The notes beneath the pieces are model-generated. The model was not told the DNA's origin and made no database searches. It saw nothing but the letters and a program-made list of their open reading frames with translations. The translations under genes and the position numbers were made by a program. From NCBI GenBank assembly GCA_005882215.1, contig VBCK01000129.1:1-42954 (forward strand): DNA of 42,954 nucleotides. The letters run 5' to 3'. Shown piece by piece: positions 1 through 9,511 of this stretch. The stretch's first letter is position 1. The number at the start of each line of letters is the position of its first letter. The stretch is from Betaproteobacteria bacterium (lineage in GTDB: Bacteria > Pseudomonadota > Gammaproteobacteria > Burkholderiales > Burkholderiaceae_F).

Positions 1-762
1 CTTGTCGAGCTGGCTCTGCAGAAGAATCATGTCGACCGTGTCTTGCACCGACGCGTCATGCACGAAAATGGTCGTCTTCACGTCGTTGCGCACGTCGCGG
101 TCGAAGATCACGTTCAGTCCCGTGGTGCGCGACAGCGCCTCGAACACCATCCTCAGGTTGGCATCGCGGAACTGCAGCGATACGGGCTTCTTCATCACGG
201 AGCCGGCCGCGATCTGCGCCGCCCTGGCGGCCTCGGCCTTGTCCATCTCGTCGGCGATCCGCGAGGCAAGCGCCTTGGCGTCGGAGCGCTCGCCGTTTTC
301 CTGCAGCACGGCGTGAGCCTTCTCGCGCGCTCCCGCAAGGTCATGCGCCGCCAGCAGCTTTTCGGCCTCGGCCAGCAGCGCGTTGTGGCGCTGGTCCATC
401 TCGATGTTCGACAACCCGCGCAGTGCCCGGTCGTTGCCCGCATCGATCTTCAGCGTGTTCAGGTACAGCTGCCGCGCCGCCTCGTACTGGCGGGACCGGC
501 GTGCCTCGTCGGCCTGCGCCAGCTGCGAGTTGACGGTAAAACTCAGCTGCTTCAGGTAGTCCATCCGGTACTGCGAATTGGTCGGCTCGGCGTTACTCGC
601 GGCCTCCAGCGCCGCCAGGCCTCTCTCACGGTCCCCCGCGGCCATCGCCTGCAGCCCCTCGGCATGCTGGCGCGATACCGCACAAGCGGCCAGCAGCCCC
701 ACCGCGGCCAGCATGGCCGCCCCTCCCATCCATCCGCGCAAACGCCAGCACTGCATGCTCAT
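1..762 (-). CDS. Outer-membrane secretin (GspD/MshL/PilQ-like), N-terminal part, cut by window edge
   Basis: Secretins form the outer-membrane ring through which pili or secreted proteins leave the cell. Only the first 254 residues are present; the C-terminal barrel lies beyond base 1. The N-terminus has a hydrophobic signal segment ending in LLAAC with Cys27, so a lipoprotein is expected. Residues about 30-190 are alpha-helical and TPR-like (for example the stretch starting RQYEAARQLYLNTLKID). Residues about 195-254 match a secretin N-domain (SLQFRDANLRMVFEALSRTT, then NVIFDRDV). The ATG at 762 overlaps the stop of the preceding gene as ATGA, which fixes the start and shows translational coupling. 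It is the last visible gene of the filament operon that starts near 6777. Family membership is clear; whether it serves secretion or a pilus cannot be told here. Confidence 0.85.
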   Translation of the reverse strand, partial: MSMQCWRLRGWMGGAAMLAAVGLLAACAVSRQHAEGLQAMAAGDRERGLAALEAASNAEPTNSQYRMDYLKQLSFTVNSQLAQADEARRSRQYEAARQLYLNTLKIDAGNDRALRGLSNIEMDQRHNALLAEAEKLLAAHDLAGAREKAHAVLQENGERSDAKALASRIADEMDKAEAARAAQIAAGSVMKKPVSLQFRDANLRMVFEALSRTTGLNVIFDRDVRNDVKTTIFVHDASVQDTVDMILLQSQLDK

Positions 763-1313
763 CCTCCCGTGACTTCAATGGTCTGGCGCTGTTGAAGCGG
801 CAGATACGTGACGACAACCTGGGCCGAGTTGAACGACTCGACCCGGTAGGTGCTCTCGACCACATCGCCGACGTGCACCACGTACAGTGCATCGCCCTTG
901 GCAATGAAGGCGGCTGGCTTGGACGACTTCTCCTCCAGCAGCCCGACGAAGCGGAACGGCATCGGCGGCGCGGTCGGCGGCGGCGCGGCCGCCGCCTCGA
1001 CCGTTACCACCGGTGCCGGTGCGGGCGGTGGGGGCGGCGGAAGCCATCCCCGGGCCGCGAACGGGTCCTTGGTCGCCGACTGTTCGATCTTGCTGCGGGT
1101 CGGCAGGGCCAGCGCCGCCGGAGCCGCGCTTGTCGCGGGCGCCGCCTGCGCCGGCTCCCGGCCGGCACTCATCTTGCCGCTCGAAGCGTCTTCGGTCCGG
1201 GCGACCGACTGAACGACGCCCTCGTCCGACGAGAAGTGAAAGGCCGCGGCAAAGGTGGCGGCGCCGGCTGCGGCCAGGATCGCCGGCCGGACCCAGGCGG
1301 GGCGCTGGCTCAT
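759..1313 (-). CDS. PilP/GspC-like periplasmic alignment protein
   Basis: A 184-residue protein with one N-terminal membrane segment (about residues 10-26), an Ala/Pro-rich linker and a C-terminal beta domain. The sequence KDPFAARGW near residue 82 followed by a proline run, then PFRFVGLLE near 119 and a closing VVVTYLPLQQRQTIEV, is the pattern of PilP and of the GspC homology region, which bind the secretin and connect it to the inner-membrane platform. The ATG at 1313 overlaps the upstream stop (ATGA) and its own stop overlaps the secretin start. Position immediately before the secretin gene agrees with a PilP role. Assignment rests on motif and context; overall similarity to classic PilP is low, so it could be named only as a T2SS-associated protein. 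Confidence 0.72.
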   Translation of the reverse strand: MSQRPAWVRPAILAAAGAATFAAAFHFSSDEGVVQSVARTEDASSGKMSAGREPAQAAPATSAAPAALALPTRSKIEQSATKDPFAARGWLPPPPPPAPAPVVTVEAAAAPPPTAPPMPFRFVGLLEEKSSKPAAFIAKGDALYVVHVGDVVESTYRVESFNSAQVVVTYLPLQQRQTIEVTGG

Positions 1314-1882
1314 GATGCCCGCTCCCGGTAAAACAGCGTGAAATGCACGCGCGATTCCAACTGGTCGGCCGCCGAGCCCGGGCGTTCGACGCGCAACTCG
1401 TCCAGGCTCGCGTGCGGCAGCTTGTTCAGCACCTCGGCCACGAAGGCCTTCACCGGCGCGTAGTGTTCCTTCACTGGCAGGATCACGTCGAAACGCTCCA
1501 GGCCCCCGGAGCCCTCGACCGTTCGCACCGAGTACTCGCCGCGCCCCAGATCGACGTGAGCCGCTTGCGCCGCCGAGAAGATCACCCGCAGGTCGGCGGT
1601 GGACTGTCGGGCCGGAGGAAACCACTGCTGGAACCGCGCCAGCTGTTCGGCCGGGGTGTGATCCTCGACGTGCGCGATCCCGATCTGCGCCATCCGCGCG
1701 CGGACCTGCTCGGCGCGCGCGCTGAGCCATTCGTTCTCGCGATGGGCCAGTGTGGCCAAGGCGAGCCCGATTCCGGCCGCCAGCAGCAGCGCGATGCCTG
1801 CGATCCCGGCCGTGCCAAGCCGCAGCTGGGCCCACCGTCCCAAACGATTCAACGCATGCAGCGCGAGATTCATCCGGTTCAT
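1310..1882 (-). CDS. PilO/GspM-like inner-membrane protein
   Basis: A 190-residue bitopic protein. A short cytoplasmic N-terminus is followed by one membrane helix (about residues 24-46), a short helical segment that may coil (about 48-68), and a periplasmic domain ending in ILPVKEHYAPVKAFVAEVL, the ferredoxin-like fold pattern of PilO and GspM. Such proteins pair with PilN/GspL to form the inner-membrane alignment complex. The start at 1882 overlaps the PilN-like stop by ATGA; a second ATG lies three codons further in (1873), but the overlap favours 1882. The order PilM-, PilN-, PilO-, PilP-like, secretin mirrors pilMNOPQ. Confidence 0.7.
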   Translation of the reverse strand: MNRMNLALHALNRLGRWAQLRLGTAGIAGIALLLAAGIGLALATLAHRENEWLSARAEQVRARMAQIGIAHVEDHTPAEQLARFQQWFPPARQSTADLRVIFSAAQAAHVDLGRGEYSVRTVEGSGGLERFDVILPVKEHYAPVKAFVAEVLNKLPHASLDELRVERPGSAADQLESRVHFTLFYRERAS

Positions 1883-2460
1883 ACGCCGCTCCACTTCAAC
1901 TGCACGACGAACCGCACCGGTGTGCCCGGCGTCTGCACCTGCACCAGGTGCGAGGTCAACCACACGTCGGAGAACTGCCGCCCGCCCTGCAAGGCTTGCA
2001 GGTAGTCGAGCATCGCGGCCGAGTTCTTGGCTTCGGCCGTGATTCGCACCACGTGGCGCTGGGCCGACGGCTCCACGCCGAGCAGTGCCACTTCGGGGGT
2101 CGGTACCGCTTCCAGCGCCGCCAGCATCTCGGCCCACGGCATCTGCAGCTCTTTCGCGATCTGATTGGCTGCCTTCGAGACGCGCGGATCCAGCGGGGGT
2201 CCGGAGCGCACCGTCTCGCCGCGCGCGCCGGCCAGGCGCCCGTTGGCCGAGCTCAGCTCGCTCGCCAGCGCCATCCGGGCTGCCTGCGCGGACTGGAACT
2301 GCACCGCGGCCATCAGCGCGGCGGCCAGGCCGGCGGCGAGCAGCACCCAGCCGACCGGCCGGTTGCGCCGGGCCGGCGAAAAATCCAGATCCAGTCGGGG
2401 CAACTTCTTCGCGGCCACTTTCTTCGCGACCGGGTTCTTCGGGACCACTTTGCTCGACAT
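1879..2460 (-). CDS. PilN-like (GspL C-terminal-like) inner-membrane protein
   Basis: A 193-residue protein with a Lys-rich cytoplasmic tail (residues 1-35) holding LPRLDLDFSP, which resembles the PilN N-terminal motif that contacts PilM. One membrane helix follows (about 36-54), then a helical stalk and a small alpha/beta periplasmic domain (about 95-193, with LLGVEPSAQRHVVRITAEAK). PilN joins the cytoplasmic PilM ring to the periplasmic PilO/PilP scaffold. The gene begins 13 bases after the PilM-like stop and overlaps the PilO-like start. The role is inferred from topology, size and gene order. Confidence 0.7.
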   Translation of the reverse strand: MSSKVVPKNPVAKKVAAKKLPRLDLDFSPARRNRPVGWVLLAAGLAAALMAAVQFQSAQAARMALASELSSANGRLAGARGETVRSGPPLDPRVSKAANQIAKELQMPWAEMLAALEAVPTPEVALLGVEPSAQRHVVRITAEAKNSAAMLDYLQALQGGRQFSDVWLTSHLVQVQTPGTPVRFVVQLKWSGV

Positions 2461-2473
2461 GATTCGGGCCCCC

Positions 2474-3311
2474 TCAAACGACCGTGGCCAGTGCGACCCA
2501 CGGCGGCGGCGGTGTCCAGCCCGCGGGCAGTAACGCGAAAAAGCGCGTATCGGCGTCGAGCGACATGCCGGCGCTTCGCAACAGGCTGCGCCCGCGCACT
2601 TCGAGATCCTCCGGTGCGCGCACGCCCAGCTCGAAGCTCATCGCCGTCAGTACGCCGCCTGCGGCCACCGCAAGCTGAGTGCCCGTTTCGCGCACCAGCG
2701 AGATCACTGCGCTGCGGGACGCCAACCGATTACGGTTTGCGTTGTATTCATGGACGAATTCGCCGGCGATTTCGCCGGGGTGCAGCTTGTGCAGCTGCAG
2801 CAGGGTCTGCAGCGAAGGCAGCACCGCCGCCGGCATCCCACACGCGACCGTGCATTGACCGCCGCTCTGGGTCTGCCAGCGCGTCACCACGTCGCTGGGC
2901 GGCAAGCCGGCCACGTCGGCCAGCGCGGAACGCACAACGTCGTCAGCCGCGCGCGGCGACAGGCTGCGCAGATCGGCCCGCACGATGTCATACAGCATCC
3001 AGGCGTCACCGATCAACACGTCGCAGGTCAGCCCCTTGATCGGACCCGTGGCGGCGACCAGCGCCGCGAACAGCGGATCGACCGCCACGATCGCTTCGGA
3101 CACCGTCGCCACACCGGGCCGATACTCGATCTGCTGGGTGGCGGCGACCCGTGGCTTGCGCCAGCCAGCCACCAGGTCGAGCCGAGCGCCTTCGGCGCCG
3201 ACCCGCAAGCGCAGCCGCCGACTCAGTCCAAAGCCGGCCCCCGCCTTCGCCGCTTTCGCGGCTACGGCGGGCTTGCCGGGCTTCGCCGCGTCCACGGCTT
3301 CGGCGGGCTTG

Positions 3312-3331
<20 letters not shown>
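2474..3331 (-). CDS. PilM/GspL-like cytoplasmic assembly protein (divergent)
   Basis: A 285-residue, mainly soluble protein starting at a GTG (3331) that lies inside the end of the GspE gene, a 20-base overlap. Residues 1-32 are Ala/Lys/Pro-rich; the rest looks like an alpha/beta fold (SRRLRLRVGAEGARLDLV, then VLIGDAWMLYDIV). No membrane helix is evident. By position it should be the PilM or GspL cytoplasmic-domain equivalent, which sits between the ATPase and PilN. I do not see the usual actin-like phosphate-binding motifs, and it is shorter than typical PilM (about 350 residues), so it may be a non-nucleotide-binding relative. The name is mostly contextual. Confidence 0.55.
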
Positions 3332-5006
<1,675 letters not shown>

Positions 5007-5061
5007 CGTGTGAGCTCCCTTACCTCGTTCCAGTTCTCGTCTCGGCGTCAGCGGTGAAGCG

Positions 5062-6267
5062 CTACTGCAGACTCGTAGCCAGATCGAAGATTGGCATGTA
5101 CATCAGCACCACGATCGCCCCGATTACCAGCCCAATGAAGATCATCAGCGCCGGCTCGACCAGGCGAGCGGTCAGATCGATGGCCCGATTCAACGCAGCC
5201 TCCTGGAACGACGCGATCCGGGACAGCACGTCGGCCAGGCGCCCGGTGCGCTGCGCGACCTCGAGCATCCGCAACGCGACCGTGTCGGCGATCTGCGCCT
5301 GCGCGAGCGCGGGTCCGATCGGACGACCCTCGGCGATCTGCCGGCGCGCGCCATCGAGAGCCAGCTGGTCTTCCAGGGACAGCAGCCGGCGGCCCATGTC
5401 GAATGCGCGCAGCACCGGGATGCCGCCCTGGACCAGCATCGCGCTGGTCCGGTAGAACTGCGCGTGCCGGAACAGCCGCACCAGCGGGCCGATCAGCCAG
5501 GCCCGCTGCAGGCCCGGAATCTGCCAGCCGCTGCGCGCAGCGCGCAGCAGGCCGAACGAAAGCAGCGTGACCACGCAGACGAAACCGCCCAGGAACAGCG
5601 CCGGATGGGCGGCCACCGACTTGCCCCAGCCGAGCAGCAGTTGCGAGGCGAGCGGCAGCTTCTTGCTGGCGCCCTCCAACAGCACGGCGAAACGCGGCAC
5701 GACCACGCCGAGCAGGAAAATCACGACCAGCGACCCCACTGCCAGCAACAGCGCCGGATAGATCGCGGCCCCGACCAGCTTGCCGCGCAGCATCCGCATC
5801 GATTCCAGGTGCGTGCTGAAGCGTCGCAGCGCGGACACCAGATCGCCGGTCTGTTCGCTGGCCGAAACCGACGCCACCAGCAGCGGAGGAAATGTATCGC
5901 CTCGATTGGCGAGCGCCGCCGACAGCGGCAAGCCTTCGATCACGTCGCGCGTGACCGCCTCCAGCGCCTGGCGCCCGGAGGAGTCCCGCTCTTTCTGCGA
6001 CAGCGTACGCAGGGTGTCCACCATTCCGAGCCCGGCGTCGAGCAGCGCGGCCAGCTCGTCGGTGAAAAGGCCGACATCCAGCCGCTGGCGCCGCAGTCCC
6101 TTCCAGTTCGAGGTCCGGATCTCGCGGCACGACAGAACGCGCAGGCCGCGCAGCTGAAGCTGCTCGCTGGCCTTGGACGCATCGGAGGCGCGCAGCCGTT
6201 CGGTGAGCAGCGAGCCTTGCGGCGACACTGCGACCACTTCGAACAGGAACTGGGAGGCGCTGTTCAT
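5062..6267 (-). CDS. gspF: GspF/PilC-type inner-membrane platform protein
   Basis: A 401-residue polytopic protein with two T2SSF domains. The first spans about 65-190 (FTDELAALLDAGLGMVDTLR) and the second about 265-390 (FYRTSAMLVQGGIPVLRAFD). Membrane helices lie near 165-190, 215-240 and 370-392, the usual three. GspF anchors the ATPase to the membrane and couples ATP hydrolysis to pilin extraction. The length is normal. It follows the pilin gene by 45 bases and precedes gspE by 55, so all three are probably co-transcribed. Confidence 0.95.
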   Translation of the reverse strand: MNSASQFLFEVVAVSPQGSLLTERLRASDASKASEQLQLRGLRVLSCREIRTSNWKGLRRQRLDVGLFTDELAALLDAGLGMVDTLRTLSQKERDSSGRQALEAVTRDVIEGLPLSAALANRGDTFPPLLVASVSASEQTGDLVSALRRFSTHLESMRMLRGKLVGAAIYPALLLAVGSLVVIFLLGVVVPRFAVLLEGASKKLPLASQLLLGWGKSVAAHPALFLGGFVCVVTLLSFGLLRAARSGWQIPGLQRAWLIGPLVRLFRHAQFYRTSAMLVQGGIPVLRAFDMGRRLLSLEDQLALDGARRQIAEGRPIGPALAQAQIADTVALRMLEVAQRTGRLADVLSRIASFQEAALNRAIDLTARLVEPALMIFIGLVIGAIVVLMYMPIFDLATSLQ

Positions 6268-6312
6268 TGAGAAGGAGGCGCGGATGAGTGCGGGCTCGAA
6301 TCGGGCGGATCG

Positions 6313-6777
6313 CTACTGCGTCTTGACCTGGGCGGCCGAGTCCCAGGAATTCACGTCGGCCGCTTCACCGGTACCGCCAGGCTGGCCGTCGGAGCCGTAC
6401 GAGGTCAGGTCGTAGTCGCCGTGATCCCCCGGAGTCTTGTACCGATAGGCACGCCCCCAGGGGTCCCCGGGGACCTGCTGCTTCGCCAGGTAGGGTCCCT
6501 GCCACCGGTCCACTCCGTCGGGCTTGGCGACCAGTGCCTGCAGGCCTTGCTCGGTGGTCGGATACGTGCCGACATCAAGACGGTACGTGTCCAGCGCTTT
6601 GCCCAGTTGCTCGATTTGTGCTCGAGCGGCGGTCGTGTTCGATTTACCGACCTGGCCGAAATAGCGGGGAGCAACGATGCCGGCCAGCAGTCCGATGATC
6701 ACGACCACGACCAACAGCTCGATCAACGTGAATCCGTGCGCGCCACGCTTCGAGCGCGGAGGCGTCTGTGCGGACAT
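6313..6777 (-). CDS. gspG: GspG-type major (pseudo)pilin
   Basis: A 154-residue prepilin. A 14-residue basic leader ends in Gly, followed by the class III cleavage motif G|FTLIELLVVVVIIGLLAG with Glu5 of the mature protein, then a globular domain. The C-terminal part carries the GspG signature: YPTTEQGLQAL, GPYLAKQQVPGDPWG and YDLTSYGSDGQPGG, the last being the calcium-binding loop region. The frame is open for 40 more codons upstream (to 6897), but a start at 6777 gives the standard short leader. It is the first gene of the operon. The adjoining upstream region (6778-7024) is relatively AT-rich and is the probable promoter area, although no clear -35/-10 pair could be assigned. Confidence 0.93.
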   Translation of the reverse strand: MSAQTPPRSKRGAHGFTLIELLVVVVIIGLLAGIVAPRYFGQVGKSNTTAARAQIEQLGKALDTYRLDVGTYPTTEQGLQALVAKPDGVDRWQGPYLAKQQVPGDPWGRAYRYKTPGDHGDYDLTSYGSDGQPGGTGEAADVNSWDSAAQVKTQ

Positions 6778-7024
6778 TGCTGGGGTCAAATGCACTGCCA
6801 CTGAAGCCTCCGAATCGAAAAATTTGGCGCCGGCTGTTAGTGCTGCCCAGGCGACCAGGACGCTCTCCAGAAACAGGGGATGAGTGTGTATCCCCATCCC
6901 CTCTCTTTGGCATAACGCCCGGGGAGAGAAGATTAGCCCAGCACTTTTCCCTTAGCAACCATCCTCTGCAACGACGCGACAACCGGTAGCATGGCCCTAC
7001 ATGTGGGATGGGCGGGTACCCAGC

Positions 7025-8434
7025 TTAGGGTCTGGTCGGTACGGATGGGAGGGTTGGCATGGGGAAGGCAACCCTGACACGCAGACCACCGAGAGCGGAT
7101 CTGTCCAGGTCAATTTTCGCATGGTGGACGTCAGCTACCGTGCGGACGATCGACAGCCCTATCCCGCATCCGTCTCCGTCCCCGAACAGGCGATAGAAGC
7201 GCTCGAACACCCGCTCGCGCTCCTCCTCGGGAATACCGGGCCCGGCGTCCTCGACAATCGCCAGCCCGAGGCCTTCTTCGGGGCGGACCGTCACCCGGAT
7301 TTCACGGGCGGCCGGCCCGTGGCGCATCGCGTTGTCGATCAGGTTGCGCAGCAGCGAGGCCACTCCGAATTCCATACCGTCGATCTGGCACGCCGCCAGA
7401 TCGGCCTCGATCCGCTGGCCGCGCCGGCCCAGCAACGGCCGCACCTCGTCGATCACGTGGCCTGCGATCTGGTCCAGCCGCAGTGGCGTGGCGCCGGTGC
7501 GCAGCGCCAGCATGCCGTCCAGCCGCGACAGCGTGAGCAGCTGGTCGACCATGTGGGACGCGCGATCGATCGCGAGCACCAGTTGGCTCAGCGCCTTCTT
7601 GCGGTCGGGCGCCGTGCGCGTTAGCTGCGCCACCTGGGCGTGCACCTTGACCGCCGCCAGCGGCGTGCGCAGCTCGTGGGCCGCGGCCGAGGTGAAGCGC
7701 CGCTCGTTTTCGAGCGCGTTGGCAAAGCGACGGAACAGCGCGTTGATCTCGTTGACCAGCGGCTGCACCTCGCTCGGCGGCGCGCTGACCTCGATCGGGC
7801 GCAGGTCGTTAGGGGAACGCTGCGTCAGCTGGCTGGCCGATTCCTGCAGCGCGCGCGTTGCGCGCCGGATCATCCAGGCGTCGATCATCAGCAACGCCAT
7901 CAATGAAAACAGGAACAGCCCGAACAGGCTCGCAAGCGCGGTGTACGGATAGGCCTCGCGCAGTTGAAGCGGTTCGGCGATCTGGATCAGCTTGGCCCGA
8001 TCCTCCGACCAGAACACGACCGTGCGCGCCTGTGCCCCTTCGAAGTCGCGCGTGACAAAGCCGACCTGATCGAACGGAGCGATCGGCCCTTCGCTGGCGT
8101 CGCCGCCGTTGGTCAGCAGCAGTTGACGCGGCGCCGGCTGCCAGACCTGGTAGCGGTATCGATGCGCGAGCGACGGATCCTGGTCGACGTGAATCATCCC
8201 GCCGCCGGCCAGCCGGATCTCGTCGATCTCGTGGTCGGCCAGTGTCAGCAGCGTCTGCGCCACGCTCTGCATCCGCTGGTCGCTGAGCGTGACGCTTTGA
8301 CGGTGCAATATGAAATAGGTGGCGGCGCCGCCCGCCACCCAGGCGACCAGCGTGGCAACCGCGATCAGCAGCAGCAGCCTGCGGCGCAGCGACCAGACCG
8401 GCTGGCGGCTCTCCGCGCCCGGCTCACGTGACAT
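7025..8434 (-). CDS. Sensor histidine kinase, QseC/TctE type
   Basis: A 469-residue membrane kinase. TM1 is about 17-43, a periplasmic domain of about 120 residues follows, TM2 is about 167-190, then a HAMP-like linker. The HisKA motif is AAAHELRTPL with His253; the N box is LRNLIDNAMRHG, and the G boxes are EDAGPGIPEEE and GIGLSIVRTVADVH. Phosphotransfer should be to the adjacent response regulator, whose stop codon overlaps this start by 11 bases. The architecture matches QseC/PmrB-like kinases; the stimulus is unknown. The terminal 20 residues are Pro-rich. The gene ends 247 bases upstream of gspG on the same strand, so read-through into the filament operon is possible. Confidence 0.9.
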   Translation of the reverse strand: MSREPGAESRQPVWSLRRRLLLLIAVATLVAWVAGGAATYFILHRQSVTLSDQRMQSVAQTLLTLADHEIDEIRLAGGGMIHVDQDPSLAHRYRYQVWQPAPRQLLLTNGGDASEGPIAPFDQVGFVTRDFEGAQARTVVFWSEDRAKLIQIAEPLQLREAYPYTALASLFGLFLFSLMALLMIDAWMIRRATRALQESASQLTQRSPNDLRPIEVSAPPSEVQPLVNEINALFRRFANALENERRFTSAAAHELRTPLAAVKVHAQVAQLTRTAPDRKKALSQLVLAIDRASHMVDQLLTLSRLDGMLALRTGATPLRLDQIAGHVIDEVRPLLGRRGQRIEADLAACQIDGMEFGVASLLRNLIDNAMRHGPAAREIRVTVRPEEGLGLAIVEDAGPGIPEEERERVFERFYRLFGDGDGCGIGLSIVRTVADVHHAKIDLDRSALGGLRVRVAFPMPTLPSVPTRP

Positions 8435-9092
8435 TGTCCTGGTTCAGCCGGTAACCAGCGCCGCGCACCGTCTGGATCAAGGTGCGTGACAATTTGCGCC
8501 GCAGATTGTGGATGTGCACTTCGATCGCGTTGCTCTCGACCACTTCGCCCCATCCATACAGTGCATCTTCGAGCTGGCGCCGGCTCAGCACGCGGTCGCG
8601 GTTGCGCAGGAAGGTCTCCAGGATCCGGTGCTCGCGCTTGGTCAGGTCGACCCGGGTGCCGTTGAAGACCGCGATGTGCTCGCTGTGCGACAGCAGCAGC
8701 GAGCCGAATTCGAGGCTCAGATTGTTCTGGCCGCTTTGGCGCCGGTTCAGGGCGCGCAGGCGGGCGCTCAGCTCCAGCAGATCGAACGGCTTGATCAGGT
8801 AGTCGTCGGCACCCAGGTTCAGCACCCGCACCCGATCCAGCACGAAGCCGCGCGCCGTCAACACCAGTACCGGGGTCACGTTACCGGCGTTGCGCCAATT
8901 GCGAAGCAGTTCCTCCCCGGACGTGCCGGGCAGGCCCAGGTCCAGCACGATCGCGTCGAACCGCTGTGAGACCAGCGCCGCCTCGGCTGTAGGGCCGTCC
9001 TGTCGCCAATCAACAACAAAGCCTTCCAATTCCAGGCCGCGTGCCGTCGACGAGCCCAGGGCAGCGTCGTCTTCTACGATCAGGATACGCAC
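8424..9092 (-). CDS. OmpR/PhoB-family response regulator, QseB-like
   Basis: A 222-residue regulator. The receiver has acidic residues E7, D8, D9, phospho-acceptor D51 (IVLDLGLPGTSG), the conserved Thr in LVLTARG and Lys in YLIKPF. The C-terminal winged helix has LTKREHRILETFLRN and VEVHIHNLRRKL-like text (EVHIHNLRRKLSRTLI). The GTG at 9092 is chosen because AGAGGA lies 7 bases upstream and the protein then begins MRILIVEDD, the usual start; longer frames to 9215 lack support. It is co-translated with the kinase. Candidate self-regulation sites lie directly upstream (9110-9129 and 9225-9234). Confidence 0.92.
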   Translation of the reverse strand: MRILIVEDDAALGSSTARGLELEGFVVDWRQDGPTAEAALVSQRFDAIVLDLGLPGTSGEELLRNWRNAGNVTPVLVLTARGFVLDRVRVLNLGADDYLIKPFDLLELSARLRALNRRQSGQNNLSLEFGSLLLSHSEHIAVFNGTRVDLTKREHRILETFLRNRDRVLSRRQLEDALYGWGEVVESNAIEVHIHNLRRKLSRTLIQTVRGAGYRLNQDNVT

Positions 9093-9511
9093 GATCAAAT
9101 CCTCTGGTCGCTTAAGAGTTAGTCTAAGCCCGCACAAAAGCAAAGGAAAAACTGGTCCGACCGGAGTCCGCCCGGATCCGCCGTGCGGTGGCCGGCTAAC
9201 CTTAGACATCGTCACCGGTCGGATACTCTTAAGCTGAAGGCTCCCCGGCGAAACCTCCTGAAGATCCGGTAAGAGGGCCCTTTTCGGACCGACGGGTGGC
9301 CCGTAACCGTCGATTCGGTACTCTCGATTGGGTGGTTACACGCGCCCAGTCATCGATCGGCCGTCCGTCGCCGGCGGTAACATCCTCCGCACGCCTGCAA
9401 CCCGGACGTGCCTGGCCGGTCCAACAAGACGGCACCGGGCGGGCGCCGCCGAGCGGACGGCGCCATACGGTCTTGGGCATGTGAACGACCATCGGGTTCC
9501 TGGAGAACGAG
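9093..9511. promoter_or_regulatory. Divergent control region between the response regulator and DsbD/ScsB genes
   Basis: These 419 bases contain no convincing gene. Near the regulator start is GCTTAAGAGTTAGTCTAAGC (9110-9129), an imperfect palindrome with GCTTA/TAAGC ends. Its first ten bases recur in inverted orientation as ACTCTTAAGC at 9225-9234, and a related GGCTAACCTTAGAC lies at 9193-9206. PmrA/QseB-type regulators bind sites built from CTTAA half-sites, so these are plausible operator boxes for autoregulation and perhaps for the divergent gene. A weaker pair GTAACC/GGTTAC is at 9303-9308 and 9332-9337. Binding is inferred only from resemblance. Confidence 0.5.
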
